Positions 42,243 through 54,293 of a stretch of DNA of 64,000 bases are shown one piece after another. This stretch comes from Trametes villosa. Its lineage: Eukaryota > Basidiomycota > Agaricomycetes > Polyporales > Polyporaceae. Each line of letters opens with the position of its first letter. Positions within the stretch are counted from its first letter, which is position 1. The stretch is taken from the NCBI GenBank assembly GCA_002964805.2, contig PUDQ02000004.1:124001-188000 (forward strand), in the 5' to 3' direction. Both the position numbers and the translations under genes were made by a program. A model generated the notes under the pieces. The model did no database searches. It saw only the letters and a program-made list of their open reading frames with translations, and was not told the DNA's origin.

Positions 42243-43789
42243 ATGTTGCCGTTGCGCGCTGCGGGCATCCTGTCCACCACCCTTCAGGGCATTCTCTATG
42301 GTGAGTCTGTAATGACGCTCATTGCACGCGTTGGGGTGTGACGCGACGTATTGACACCGACGCCCTCTATGACAGGCTATGCGGTGTTCATGTTCATGCT
42401 GGCCATGTGGATCATGCTCCGGGACCGCAAGCATCGACAGGTCAACTATGCGCTGGTAGCGGCGGGATGTGCACTCATGGTCCTTGCGACCGCGGTACGC
42501 CGCTCCATGATTTTATGACGTCTTACAGATTTCTGACGCGTCGTGGTGCAGGAAATGGCAGTCAACATCGCGCGTATCTACCAGGGTTTCGTGACGATCG
42601 GTCCTTTCGTGCCCGGCGGGCCGGAAGCGTGGTTCAGCGCCGTGTCAGACCCCACATTCGTTGCGAAGAGCGTGTTCTACAACACGCAGACACTCATTCT
42701 TGACGCGGTCGTGGTGAGTGTTGACAGCCGTGCCCGCGTCATGGAATATGTGCAATTGCTGACTTTGCGCGGGGATAGATCTACCGGACCTACATCGTAT
42801 GGCAAAGCGTATATGTTGTGATTCTCCCTATGATTGGCTGGAGCGGACTGCTAGGCAAGTGACTCCGTTGCGTTTGAATTGTCTCGTATTGAACTGTTAA
42901 TTGTGCAGGCGGCTCTATTGGGCTGAACATCGCCCTGGTCAACTCTTCGAAGCATTCCGGGGACGTCTTCGCGGTCCAGACCGGCCGCTGGATTACGGCG
43001 GTATACGCACTCACCCTCGGCACGAACCTCTCCTCCACCCGTATGTCCTTACCGAGCGCTCCCCGAAGATGCTCCTAACAGTATACCTTGTTCCTAGTCC
43101 TCCTCGCGGGCCGCATCTGGACAGTCACTCGGCGGTCAGCGCAGTACCGCTCATCCGACTTCCTCGGCCCCGTCTTGCGCGTCATCATCGAGAGCGGCGC
43201 GATCTATTCGATGACGATCACCGCCGCGCTCATCTCCTTCGTCGTCAAGTCCAACGGCGTCTACGTCATCCTCGACATGGTACGTGCTCCCCTCATCTCC
43301 GCGGTCGCTCCCAAGCCGGTGACGGCAGCACCCCCGGGGCGTCCGGCCACGCTCTCTCCTCGAGTACGTACGCTGACGCTTGCGCGACAGATCTCTCCCA
43401 TCATCTCGATCGTGTTCAACATGCTCATCATCCGCATCGGGCTCGCGAGCGACCGCACCTTCCTCGCCGCGGCGACGACGACCGCGCAGGCGACGTGGAA
43501 CGCGGCCGCGTCGGCGTCCATCGTGGACCGCGCGGTGCGCCGCCGCCCGGATGGGACGTACGCGATGAAGGACCTGAAGGTGGAGATCACGCAGGTGATT
43601 GAGAACGACTCCGAGTACACGATGGTCGACCCCTCAAGCCCCGTGCGCATGCGCGAGCGTGAGCGCGACCCTCGTCCGCGACGCGACATCCTCGACGTCG
43701 AAGTCGATGAGGGCATGGAGTCGCCGCGGTCATCGGTCCTCAACACCCCGGTGGAGAAACCGCCAATCGACGACGACTTGCTTGTTTGA
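42243..43789 (+). CDS. Multi-span membrane protein, copy A of a paralogous pair
   Basis: The ATG at 42243 (MLPLRAAGILSTTLQGILYG) begins a gene of about eight exons. Hydrophobic spans: YAVFMFMLAMWIMLRDRKH, YALVAAGCALMVLAT, IYRTYIVWQSVYVVILPMI then GWSGLL, AVYALTLGTNLSS with FLVLLAGRIW, LRVIIESGAIYSMTITAALI and IISIVFNMLIIRIGLAS. That makes six to seven spans, with a charged cytosolic-type tail of about 110 residues containing ERERDPRPRRD. The stop is at 43787-43789. It belongs to a type of membrane protein abundant in polypore genomes whose function is unknown; receptor-like topology has been suggested for such proteins, but that is only inference here. Copy B at 47861-49508 has the same exon pattern. 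Confidence 0.8.
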
Positions 43790-45234
43790 ACCACACTTCT
43801 TGTTCCCCGGCGTTGCGCCCATCGCCCTCATGTGTTCCAGTCCACTTTCATTTCCGCTCATTTCTTGTATCCATGTGTGACTCTTGGGCTGTTGGCAACG
43901 GACCAGTTTCCGTAGGTAGCGTAGTGTAGCAGTCCCGGTCTCGGTAGCAACGAGAACTCCCAATGTTGTACTATCATAGCTCTCGTGTACTACCGCAATA
44001 TACCTTTCCGCATCCGCCCCGACTACCCCGCGATGAACCCCGCCGGAGCCCCTATGCGCTTGTTTCGGTGGGAGCGAGCCTTGCGCAGTAGCGCGGTCCT
44101 GCGAGCGTCGGCAGACCTTGTGAGTTCGCGGGATCTCACGGGGGCGTCAGGCGTTCGCAGCGTGTGCACTCGTCATGGGTAGCCGTTCACGCAAATTGAG
44201 TTCGCTTCGGGTACAGCGCTAGAGGAGGTTCGTATCCGCGTTATTCTCATGACATATACGTGCGTGCTGTGTGCTCTGTAGGACGGGTGAGTGAACATCG
44301 GCAGGATGGTGGTGGCCGTACGTATTCAAGTACTTAGTTGTACGGGCGCCTACCCCGCAGTCCGAATGTCCGAAGCGCCAGCGGTAGTCGCTCTTCTCCT
44401 AACCACCACCGCGGCTTCGCTCAGGAGCACTTCCACTCGGTATTTTTGCTACATTGTATGCCGGTAAGAGCCGTACTAGAACTCTTCTGGTTCTGCTGAT
44501 TGACTGGATCTGCGTACGAACAGCTTCTTGGACCGATAGTAACCCGCTCATAATCACAGTGCTCACAGACATCGTGTGTCGACTGTTAAGACTCACAATA
44601 GCAAGGCTATTGCATGATCATCTCGCCAAGGCCTCGCTCTGAACAGGCATCCAGCTGTAGCTTGGAATATGGTATTGAGCAACAGGCTTGGATTTGTCAG
44701 ACCACGCTCGCCATACCAACTCTCCGGGGGAAGGAGGACACACGCTGCCGTTCTCTGCGACGAGAATCTGATCTTGCTTGCTTCATTTAGAGCCGCAGGT
44801 GCCTTATAATCCTCAGAGTCCTCACGAGCTGGCGAATACTCGGCCGCCTTGTACCCCGCACAAGACCTCAACAATGAAATGTCTCCGGAGCGCCCTTGAG
44901 CACACTGTGCATGGCGTTCTTGTGAGGTCTATACGGCCCTCATTCGACGTACTTCGGGGCTTTGCACAGCTCTGGGGAGACCCGGAGTGTATACGGCGAA
45001 TTCTGAGATTCTCAACGACCTACAGGCACAGTGGTCGGAGCCGCTTGTCGGAGTGTATAACGCCCATACGAGGTCGGTCGCAGTTACGGAGGCATTATCT
45101 TATCCTTCTATGTTCTAGGCCGCAGCAAAACACCTGGCACGGGACCCGCCGTATGCCGAATACTCAAACTCTGACTTAACGGCAAGTCCGCTCATCCGTA
45201 GTACGACTCCAGCTTATCTATTGATCTTACTACG
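43790..45234. other. Intergenic stretch, no supported gene
   Basis: Contains the 3' region of membrane-protein copy A and the promoter of the hydrolase gene. No coherent coding region, RNA or repeat was seen. Confidence 0.4.
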
Positions 45235-46539
45235 ATGTCACCCAGTTCGCTGCACATCCTTCAAGACTCGGGCATCCCCAACGGGAGCACCGACTACACC
45301 ACTCTAGTCATAATACACGGGTACACATGGCACTCAGGTACGTACCGCGAGCTCGGTGCGCAAGCCCGGAGAAACGCCCACCCCGCCTCACCGACGTCGC
45401 CTTCCCCCCAGGTGTCTTCTCCAAGCTCGTCCCTCTCGCAGGGAAGCACAACGCTCGCGTGGTCCTTGTCAACCGGCGCGACTACCCAGGGGCAGCGCCA
45501 TTCACAGACGAAGAGCGCGCGCTGCTCCCCGCGCTTCCTCCCCCCGAGGAGGCGACGGGGGCGGCCGAGATCGCCGAGGCGACGCAGAAGATTGATGCGT
45601 TTATGAAAGAGCGTGCGAGGGAGGTGTACGACTTTCTGGTCGAACTCGTGAAGAAGGAAGACTTGCCGCCCGTGCGGCCTGGAAGGAACGCTGGTGGAAT
45701 CGCCATCGCTGGCTGGTCCTTCGGGACCATCTGGATGACCGCACTCCTTGCGCATGTGGCGTCTTTCGAGACGAACGACGTGGACTTAAGCGCATATATG
45801 CGGCGCGTTGTTCTCTTCGGTACGTAATATCCGTCGGAGTTGTACCACCGTCGCCCGTAGAGGTCAATGGCTCACACATATACTGCCCACAGATCCGTCC
45901 TACCACCTCCTCGGGTACGCGCGGCCGGCAACGTCCGGGTACCACCCGCTCCTCGACCCCGAGCTCACGCCCGAATCCCGGGGCGAGGTCTTCGCGCGCT
46001 GGGTCAGCGGTTATTACGACCACGGCGACACCCTCGAGACGCTCGAGCAGAAGACGCCCCTCCAGGATCCCCCGCCGACGATTGCGGCGCTCACCCCCGA
46101 AGAAGTCGCGCTGGCGCAGTACCTCCCCCCGGGCGCCCCTGGTGGTTCTGATCAGGTACTGTTCCAGAGCGGGCGCAGGCTGGGTCTGTTCAAGACGCTG
46201 AAAGAGCGGGCGTTGTACCTGCCAAGGCGGGGTCCGGGAGAGGTGGCGGGGAATGCGTGGCCCGAGGTTGAAGTGCGTTACGCCTCGGCCGTGCGGTCCA
46301 CGTGGGACACCGTCTGGTGTACGTGGGGTTTGCGGAAGGAAGTGGACGACGCGAAGCGCGCGGGGCTTCCTGTTCGGCGTGTGACGATGGTGCGGATACA
46401 GGACGCAAACCATTTCGTGAGCTCTCGTCTCTATGTTCATTCAAGGAGTTGAACTCACCTGCAAATTATTTACTAGGCCGGTTGGGACCAACCCGAAAGA
46501 ACCCTGCTCGCGCTTATTGGAGACGAAGACAAAGTATGA
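45235..46539 (+). CDS. Alpha/beta hydrolase fold protein
   Basis: The ATG at 45235 starts MSPSSLHILQDSGIPNGSTD. Core motifs: TTLVIIHGYTWHSG (oxyanion-hole HG), then after an intron VFSKLVPLAGKHNARVVLVN and RRDYPGAAPF, the nucleophile elbow AIAGWSFGTIWMTALLAH (Ser in GWSFG), DPSYHLLGYARPATSGYHPL after the second intron, a helical cap, and the catalytic-histidine motif QDANHF. An intron with donor GTGAGC (46417) and acceptor TTTACTAG (ending 46476) leads to AGWDQPERTLLALIGDEDKV and the stop at 46537-46539; without this splice the protein would end in an unlikely short tail. It is probably an esterase, lipase-like enzyme or other hydrolase; the substrate cannot be told. Confidence 0.85.
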
Positions 46540-47860
46540 ACAGTGCGTACTTGGCCCTCCCATGCTTATCTGGACTGATTGTGACAAATATTGTCGATTT
46601 GGACTCCATGCAGCACCGGCGAGGAGATGCCCCAAGTTGAACGTAGTGCCGACTTGTGAGTTTGAGTTATTCAGAATTTTTCGCTCCGTCTCGTAAACGA
46701 CGCGTCGAGGGGATACTGTTCTTCCTGAGTGCACTTAGACTCAAGACTCGCGCATCCTAAAGCCGAAGCCGCAGTTACATGCGTGGAGAGACGAATAGCA
46801 CCCATCGTGCTCGGCTGTTATGTACGTAACTTTCAACCCTCAAGAGGTCAATATCACCACCAGCTCGAGCCGGTTGCCAGCATTTGCAGCCACAGGCCCC
46901 CGTCTGAGCCATCGACGGGTCGAGAAGCATCCTAGAAGCAACGACTCGCACACCAAAAGCGCGGAGTCGACACCCAATCAGACTGATCCCGAACTGCACT
47001 TCCGAAAACGGCCTAGTCGCAGTTTACCTAGGTCCTCGAAGCCGCCGGCGTCCCAAGTGGCAAGACGCCACCACTTCGCCGCCGCTCCCCTCCGCGTTCT
47101 TTGCCTTATGCGTATGCGGCGGGCTCTCAAGCTTATCTGACGTTTTCTTTCTCTGAGAACGCGTCCACCTGCTAAGCCGTTTGCTCAGAAATTGGCGCCC
47201 CCTGCTCTATGCCGCTCAACGCGCGCGGATGCAACAGCCGACATCCTCGAGTCAACCTCCTCAGTCTCCCTGTCCCGCGTTGACGTCCGCGAGGCCCGAG
47301 ATTAATGTGGGACGAGCGCACACGGACACCGGTCGGCGACACGACGTTGCGTTGCGCTGTGCCGCCGTCCTCACGACCGCTTCGCGCGCCTCTCCCGCCG
47401 GAAGCGAAGCTTGCACTGCAAGGCCATTTCCGAGCCCCATCAGACGACGTTATGGCATGCGAACCCCCATCCGTGCGTCTGTTCCTCATGCCGTTAAGGG
47501 GCGAGCCTGCGTTTCGCCTGCTTCCCGGCCTCAGGGAAGAGGCAGGGCGCGCGCGCTGGCCTTCAAGTGGGGTGCGTGCCAGGGTGCCCCTCGCGTCGCG
47601 CTTTGCCTCCGCACTCCACCTGAGCCGCCTCGTCCCTGCCCCGGCTCTGTTCACTTGCTAGCTGTGAGTCTGTGAGTCTCTGCAGAGCGACCGTCGAGGT
47701 GGAGCCCGTATATACCTCGCGATATCCGACGTTGCGATTGTAGCCAAGTTGCCAACGGCGGCGGGTCCGACTGCCTCACACTCGTTTCTCGTCTGCTTTC
47801 TTGTTCATCAGGTTTTCCACCAAGCTTGCTATACACCACACTGCGTCCGGCCAGTCGATC
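46540..47860. other. Intergenic stretch, no supported gene
   Basis: Several open frames of 100-165 codons at 47172-47675 lie on both strands over the same bases and are Arg/Ala-rich, as expected by chance in GC-rich DNA. A TATA-like CCGTATATACC at about 47705 may belong to the copy B promoter. Nothing else was recognised. Confidence 0.4.
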
Positions 47861-49508
47861 ATGTTACGTTCTGAAGCGGCGGTGTTCTCGACGTGCTTCG
47901 AGGCGGTTCTCTACGGTGAGTCCCCTATTCATACCGTTCTCTCGCAGGCGGAAGTAGTGCGCCTGGCGCCAGGGTTCCTGATCGCCGCGCTGCCTCTGCT
48001 TACGCGGGACCTACAACCTCTTGGCATTTCTGACGTCGGCATGCTTACTGACATACGCTTGGACGTGATCAACAGGTCTGTCTGTGTTCCTGTTCATCCT
48101 CACCCTATGGGTCCTCCTCCGGAACCGCAAGCGGCGCCGCGTGAACTGGGCGATGGTGTGTGCGTCGACGGCCCTCCTCGCGTTCTCTACCATGGTACGT
48201 CTTCCTAGCCCCTACCATGATACTCAATATTCAACCCCTCTTCTCCCCCACGCATAGGAGATGGCTGTAAACATCGTGCGGCTGTACGAGGGCTTCATCA
48301 AGATAGGCCCGCAACTGCCAGGTGGCCCCGAGGCGTACTTCGGGGACGTGTCCCGGGTGTCGTTCGTGTTGAAAAACGCGCTGTACAATGTGCAGACCCT
48401 GATTCTCGACGGCGTTGTGGTGAGTGTCCCGCTCTGACTCCCTCCCGCGACCGCGAAGTATGCTAATGCCTGTGTGAATCGGCAGATATATCGAACGTAC
48501 AAAGTTTGGAATAGTATATATGTGGTCCTTATCCCGATTCTGGGGTGGCTTGGTCTTCTTGGTAAGTCATAGACGTTTTCAATGACTGCTGTGCCGTGCT
48601 AATGTGCGCATATAGCATCCTGCGGTGGCCTGGGCTACTCTCTCGCGACCACCCTACCCGCCTCGGAAGACCTCTTTGAGGTAGACACGAGTCACTGGCT
48701 CACCGGGAACTGGTCTATGACCCTCGTCACCAACATTTGCTCGACGCGTACGTCTCTGCCTCTTTCGCCGGCGACCTTAATATTCGAGACTGACCATTAC
48801 GGCGTGAACAAGTTGCGCTCGCATACAGGATCTGGCAAGTGACGAGCCAGTCCGCACAGTACAGGTCTGGAGGGCGTCTTTCGCCGATCCTGCGCATCAT
48901 CGTCGAGAGCGGCGCGCTGTACTCGATCACTGTCACCGCCGCGCTCATCCTCTTCCTGGTACGCTCCAACGGGGTGTACGTCGTCCTCGACATGGTGCGT
49001 CTCTTTGCCTTGACCCCATAGTATGCTCATCGCAAGCCCCTTTTTGCAGATTTCACCCATCATCTGCATCGTCTTCAACATGATTATCGTGCGCATCGGC
49101 CTCGCCGCGGACGGCACCCTCATACCCGAGCCGACGCAGCCCGTGCCCGCGCCCGCCCGCGACTCAGAAAGCCGACAAGGCTCTGCGGTGCGGCGCATGG
49201 TGCGCCGGCAACAGTCCGACCTGGAGATGAAGGACATCAACATCACCGTCGAGATCGCGCAGTTCGTGCACGGAGATGAGCTCGAGTCCGGGTCGCGCTC
49301 CTCGCGCGCGCTGTCGCTGGACGGGCAGAAGAGCGACTCGCGGATACACAGTCCCGCCCCGATGTCGGTGTCGGTGTCGAGCCCGCGGAGTATAACGTTT
49401 GCGCAGATTGCCGCGGGGGAGGAGTGTCATGACGGGGTGCTGTCGGTGCTGGAGCGGTCGATGTCGCCTGGCCAGAATGGGAGCCAGATACATGTTGTCG
49501 CTCTTTGA
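47861..49508 (+). CDS. Multi-span membrane protein, copy B of a paralogous pair
   Basis: The ATG at 47861 starts MLRSEAAVFSTCFEAVLYG. It aligns block by block with copy A: VSVFLFILTLWVLLRNRKRR, EMAVNIVRLYEGFIKIGP, ALYNVQTLILDGVV, IYRTYKVWNSIYVVLIPILG, RIWQVTSQSAQYRSG, LRIIVESGALYSITVTAALI, NGVYVVLDM and ISPIICIVFNMIIVRIGLAA. Its tail is longer and Ser-rich and ends QNGSQIHVVAL (stop 49506-49508). Intron positions match copy A, so the two arose by duplication and the hydrolase gene lies between them. Function unknown. The divergent tails suggest different regulation or partners. Confidence 0.8.
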
Positions 49509-49716
49509 TCCGCTCCTCCCGGTGTAACCGTAGCGCTTCAGATGTCTCTGTGTACACGGACAATACAAATCTTGGAGTTGTTGGTTTTTTGGATGATCTT
49601 GAGATGGACTATGACGCACTTCTGTTCCGGATCCGAGTACCCCACTCATAAGCCAAATACTAGCAGGAAACTGGTTCTGTTATAGGTGCGTATAGTGGTA
49701 TGATGTAGTAACTGGA

Positions 49717-50746
49717 CTAGCAAACGACACGGATAATCTGCAGGAGCTCTGGAACGATGACATCGGGGTTGCGAATGATATCGAGTAGAGAGTCCACCGT
49801 GGTGATCCCCCGAGGCCCAGCCATGTACCCGTTCCAGTTGGTGAACAGCGGCTCCCAAGTCCACAGCTTGTTACGGCGGACGAAATGTCCTGGGAGTGGG
49901 GCTATCGACGGCTGTCCCTCCGCGCAGCGCAGCACCACCCCAAGGTAGAGGCTGCTCGTGCAGAGCATGACGAGGTCGATGAACATCCTGCTCCGCTTCT
50001 CCTCGGTGAACGGCTCCCGGAAGAGCCACGGGGATGGGCGGTACTGAGAAAAGAAGAAGGTCTGCCAGGTGCTGACCGCCTCCACCGCGAACAGCACGGT
50101 GAGAACGCCCGCGAAGCGCGGGCTCCGGCTAGTTGCTCGCGCGCGTATGTCCTCCCGTATGCTCTCGGTCTGCGTCCAGGTACGCGCACCGCTCGGCGTG
50201 CTTGTGTAATCCGCGACCGTGCGCCAGACGTGTCCCAGGAAACCGAATGTGCGCGCGGGATTACGCGCGGTGGTCTGGGGCGTGCACAGGCAGTGTAGGC
50301 GGATCGCCATGAGCTTCGGCGGCGTGTTGATGGAGTCTGCGCCGCCCTCCAGGAGGACATGCGTCTTGGCGTAGGTCTGGAACGTCCAGTAGTTCGCTTC
50401 GATGTAGTCGCGAAGTGCCTGCGCGAACTCGTCCGCGGTCTCAAAGCCGAATTGCTGCACTTCCGCGTGTTTGTGCATCCGCTCAGGGTTGTTCTTGTCG
50501 GCTGGGAGGCAGAATGGCCTAGGGTAACGCGGCGGGCAGTCAGAACCTCTGCGAACCCCGTCAGAGTCTCAGAGACTCACTTGTGGAACGGCCAAGCTGC
50601 TTTTTGACACTCTTTGCTGCAATAGGCCGCGTATTTGCATCTCGAACATTTTTCATCTTCACGTCTTCATCCTGGGGCTTTGCGCATTTGTTCCACCGCC
50701 GCAAGGCAGCCGCGTCCGTCTGGTAGTCCTGCTGCTGACTGGCCAT
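49717..50746 (-). pseudogene. MYND-finger protein paralogue with a broken zinc finger
   Basis: The start is ATG 50746 (MASQQQDYQTDAAALRRW) and the stop is at 49719-49717. The long C-terminal exon is intact and closely resembles the 58577 paralogue: HAEVQQFGFETADEFAQALR, INTPPKLMAIRLHCLC, FLGHVWRTVADYTS, FFSQYRPSPWLF, YLGVVLRCAEGQPSIAPLPG and WTWEPLFTNWNGYMAGPRGI. The MYND finger is damaged. The first cysteine is Trp (ALRRWNKCAK), and one base is missing from an A run (GATGAAAAATGTTC, about 50650-50665), so the zinc-binding part CSRCKYAAYCSKEC lies in another frame. MYND fingers bind proline-rich partners. This copy is probably a pseudogene or lost its finger; a homopolymer base-call error would explain the shift but not the Trp. 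Confidence 0.7.
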
Positions 50747-51203
50747 CCTGTTGAGTGCGTATCCAGCGCCGAAGGGTAGAAAGAGAAAAGGCAGGGTTGT
50801 GTTAAAAACTTCAAGCGGGTAAATGACAGAGATCAAAAGGAGTGGAGGGAGGGGATAAAATGCTTGGAGGGGAGGCTGACATGCTCGATCGAGAGGGGCT
50901 CCGACTTTCACGGAATCCTGTTAACCACAGCACGTTGAACACTGCAGACATCAGGCTCATCCAGGACGAGGACGAGGACGAGGACGCGAGTGCGGGAAAT
51001 GCAAATCCCATTGCGGTACTACGTTTGGAGAGTGATCAGAAACTGGTAGTGTACGTTCGATGCACCTGGGTGTACGATTATAGTCGACGATATACGGCTA
51101 ATCTTCGAAAAACAGTATGTCCCTCTTCTGGAACTTCTTGTTATGCCTGTCAACCCACATAGAGATCAGTCGCTCCGCAACCTACGAGTCGAAAGCGAGA
51201 CGC
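50747..51203. other. Intergenic stretch, no supported gene
   Basis: Spacer between the MYND-type gene promoter (right of 50746) and the 3' end of the F-box gene. No gene seen. Confidence 0.4.
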
Positions 51204-54200
51204 TCACCATCCGCGCAGGTGGTGCACGATCCCCTCGTGGGTCTCCGGGAGCACTATCTCGCGCATGCTGTAACGGTCCCAGTAGGTCCGCGCGGTCAGT
51301 GCCTTGCAGAGGCGACAGATCGCGAGCGAGCTCGGGGTGGGGCGCAGGCCGAGCCGATCTTCGATCATCAGGCGCGTCTGCAGGTCGACCGTGGCGCGAC
51401 GGCGGGCGGGTGTAGTGTCCGCGCCCTCGGGGAGCAGCTTGATACACGCGTTGGGGCCTGTGAGCGCGTGGTGCGGCCTGAGGAGGACCTTGTAGGTCTT
51501 GACGTAGTTTCTGTAGAGACAAGCAGCAAGGGTCAATCTCGGGATCCGCGCGTCGTGAAAAGACGCGTACATTTCTTTCTTGCGTGTCTCATACCGCATG
51601 AGGTCTTCTCTGACATGCGCGTACTGGACGACACGCTGGTCAGCTTGCCCCATGGAAACGGCAAATGGAGCAGACACTCACCAACTTCGGCCAATCCAAT
51701 GCCTCCGGAGGAGGGAGCGCGGGGTCACCGCACGCGCAGTAGAGCCTCCCCGCCCTGACAAGCGCCGTCAGAACCGCCAGAGGCGTGTCGCGCGGCAGCC
51801 CCGTCGCGTCGAGCATCTTCCCGCCCAGCTCGTACTCCCCTGAGCACCACAGGTAACTGGCCCACTCCGTCTTCGGGTGATACTCGCGATGGTGCGCGTG
51901 AATCTCCTCGAACGTGAGGTGGCGGTACGCGTCCGGCTTCATGCCCGAAGGGTGCTCGGAGTAGGAGTTGCAGCCGAAGAGCGCGTAGTGCCGCGTGAGC
52001 GCCTCGTCCGGGGACATGGCCTGTAAGTCTTCCTGCCATTGCTCGCTTTTGGGCGTGCGGGTTGCACGATCACGCATGCGAGCGAGGGCGGCGACCTTCG
52101 CTTCGGCCAGGTATGCTATGATGTCCTGCAGCATTTGCGGCATTGCAGAGACGAACTCCACCTCTGCAACGGGGCCTTGGGCGCCGTTCTTGCGGGCGAG
52201 CGCGTCGATGGAGGGGAGGCGATGCAGGTTGAAGAGGTTAGGCATGAGAGCGCGCACGGTGGGAGGGAACACCCCGACGACTGCGTTGTAGTACCCGGAG
52301 ATCTGGTCAAGACGCGACTCCAGGTTGGCGGCGTACGCCGCCTGAGCTTGGCGCGCTCGCTCTGCCTGTAGGAGCGGCTCGAGCTTCGGCCAGAGTTTGT
52401 GCCAGACTGCGCGCACAGACGCGATGTCAGAATAATTCAACAACGTTTATGAGACTTCACGTACTGCGCTCGGTAAGCTCCTTCGGCTGCTCTACTAGCT
52501 TCGTCCACTCCTTGCTGGTGGGGAAATCGGCTTCCGTGTATCCGAGTTTTTCAAGCTTCTCCACGATGCTATTTCCAGTGATCAGCGCATATACTCACGC
52601 TGTGTAATGCATTACACGAACCTGGCTTTGCGCCTGGCCTTCAGCGCATCCTCGGTGTTATGCTTCTGCAAGGCTACGTCGGCTTCCCACCGCAACAATG
52701 CAGTCGCATGCTACACCGCGCGAGTCAGCGGTGCTCATTGACAAACACATTATGGCCCAGAGGCGCACCTTGTGAATATTCGCACTGTTAGCGAGGAAAA
52801 TGTTCACGTACATCTTGACCAACTCTTCAGTTCCCACCATTGGCCGCTGCCACAGCGCGGCCACCGCTTTCAGCTGAGGCGCGTAGTATCTGCGCTCAGG
52901 GGAGTGAGTGAACGGCTCCTCAAGCATCTCCGCCACAGATATATCTGTCATAGCACCATCGTTAAGCATGATTCGGCCGCCAATAGAAGATACGGTGTGT
53001 ACCTTTGCCGGTTTCGCACGGCGTTATGGCCATATAAAACCGCTCCATGTGGAAGGAGGGGGCAATATTAAGACTTTCCCCTTTGACTATACTAGATGGG
53101 ATAGGGCAGCATGAGTGCATGGAGGTCGAGCTTTGAGCGGCAAAAGCGTACTTCTCCTTGTAGCACGGCTTACACAGTCGCAGCCGGATAGCATAGTCTA
53201 CCCACGAAGACCGTTCGCCGCACAGCTGGGGCAATGAACATTACTCGGGACGTGGAGAGTCAGGAGAGCTTGGCGTAGACTCACATTGCATATGCGGTCA
53301 AAAATGAGCGCGGCGTAGGCGGGCTCGCTCATCTCCTTTGGACACGGCGGGAGACCCATAACGCCCTCCAGGCTCGCGGCCCACACGAAACGGCTCTTGC
53401 GCGAGAGGAGCGCCGCGCGTAGCTGCTTGGACGCCCGGGAGAGGTGTAGCATGTCGAGCGGATGCAAATGCGCGGCGATCTGCTCGTGTATATAGTCAGT
53501 ATGACTGAAGCTGACACTGCGAACAAGGCTCCCGAACAAGTGCGAGTAAACACAGCTGGTAATGACCCCGAAGACACATTGCGGTTGATAGTATGTAGAC
53601 ACTGATTAAGATACCTTTGTTTGAGGTCTACTGCTAGGAGCATGGAGGCGAAGCGCTGTCAGAGCGCACTAACCGGGCCTTCTTCGGGCGCAGGGAAGCT
53701 ACGCCCGACTGACCCGCCTTCTCCGAGAAAATGACGTGAAAATCTTTGGGTGACCTCTCCAATTCCGGAAAAAGAAAGAATTATCTGAAAGAAACATACG
53801 ACGGTGATGGCTACAGACGCGCCGTGAAGGTCGAGTACCGACAAGCTACCTGCATTCGCAGTTCCTCATGGTTCCTTTGCCGAGTCCCTATTTTATGTGC
53901 AGATTACTGCACAGGAAATAGGGACACGGCAGGCTTCACGTGCTATTTTAGTTTCGAGATAGGATCCCGGTCTCCCGACACCTCGTCACAGAATGAGGGG
54001 GGGCGTATATGATACCAGCATTGTCATCATGCGTATTTACTCGCGCTCGTAGAGTAGGGGTGAGTGCGGGTGTGCCAGACGTACCTCAAAGAAAATATCC
54101 ATGGGCATGCCCATAATCCCAGCCAATTTTCCGATGAACGAGTGGGTTTTGGATGCGCCGGAACGGGCTCCTCCGCCATCCCCACGAGCTCGCTTTTTCG

Positions 54201-54293
54201 GGGGAGGAGTCGGTTTGATGAGCCTACACGACGCGGGTTTGAGAAAGTAAACATGTAAGTCGAAGAAAGTACAGACTTACGCGTTCTTTGGCA
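51204..54293 (-). CDS. F-box protein with a long, zinc-motif-containing C-terminal region
   Basis: The start is ATG 54293 (MPKNA), then an intron and exon 2 with LIKPTPPPKKRARGDGGG and SFIGKLAGIMGMPMDIFFE; the F-box continues in exon 3 as QIAAHLHPLDMLHLSRASKQ, LRAALLSRKSRFVW and GVMGLPPCPKEMSEPAYAAL. Cys pairs follow (CNLCGE, LCKPCYKEKY), typical of Agaricomycete F-box proteins and likely to bind zinc. Then comes a long helical region: VAALWQRPMVGTEELVK, KLEKLGYTEADFPTSKEWTK, NYSDIASVRAVWHKLWPKLE and MPNLFNLHRLPSIDALARKN. The gene ends with ICRLCKALTARTYWDR and VLPETHEGIVHHLRGW (stop 51206-51204). It is a likely SCF ubiquitin-ligase adaptor. The intron between exons 2 and 3 is about 590 nt, ten times the usual size. 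Exon joins are by inference. Confidence 0.8.
53884..53925. repeat. Perfect-ended inverted repeat inside the long F-box intron
   Basis: GTCCCTATTTTATGTGCA (53884-53901) faces TGCACAGGAAATAGGGAC (53908-53925) across the 6-nt loop GATTAC. Inner and outer arm parts pair perfectly, with a small mismatch between them. It could be a small mobile-element relic or a hairpin. Confidence 0.75.

Noticed and set aside
46411..46452. Hydrolase ending in a short unspliced tail after QDANHF
   Set aside because: A GTGAGC donor and a TTTACTAG acceptor give a family-like ending (AGWDQPERTLLALI) instead.
47172..47675. Overlapping frames of 160-165 codons on both strands
   Set aside because: Both strands are open over the same bases and both products are low-complexity; no start context or splice support.
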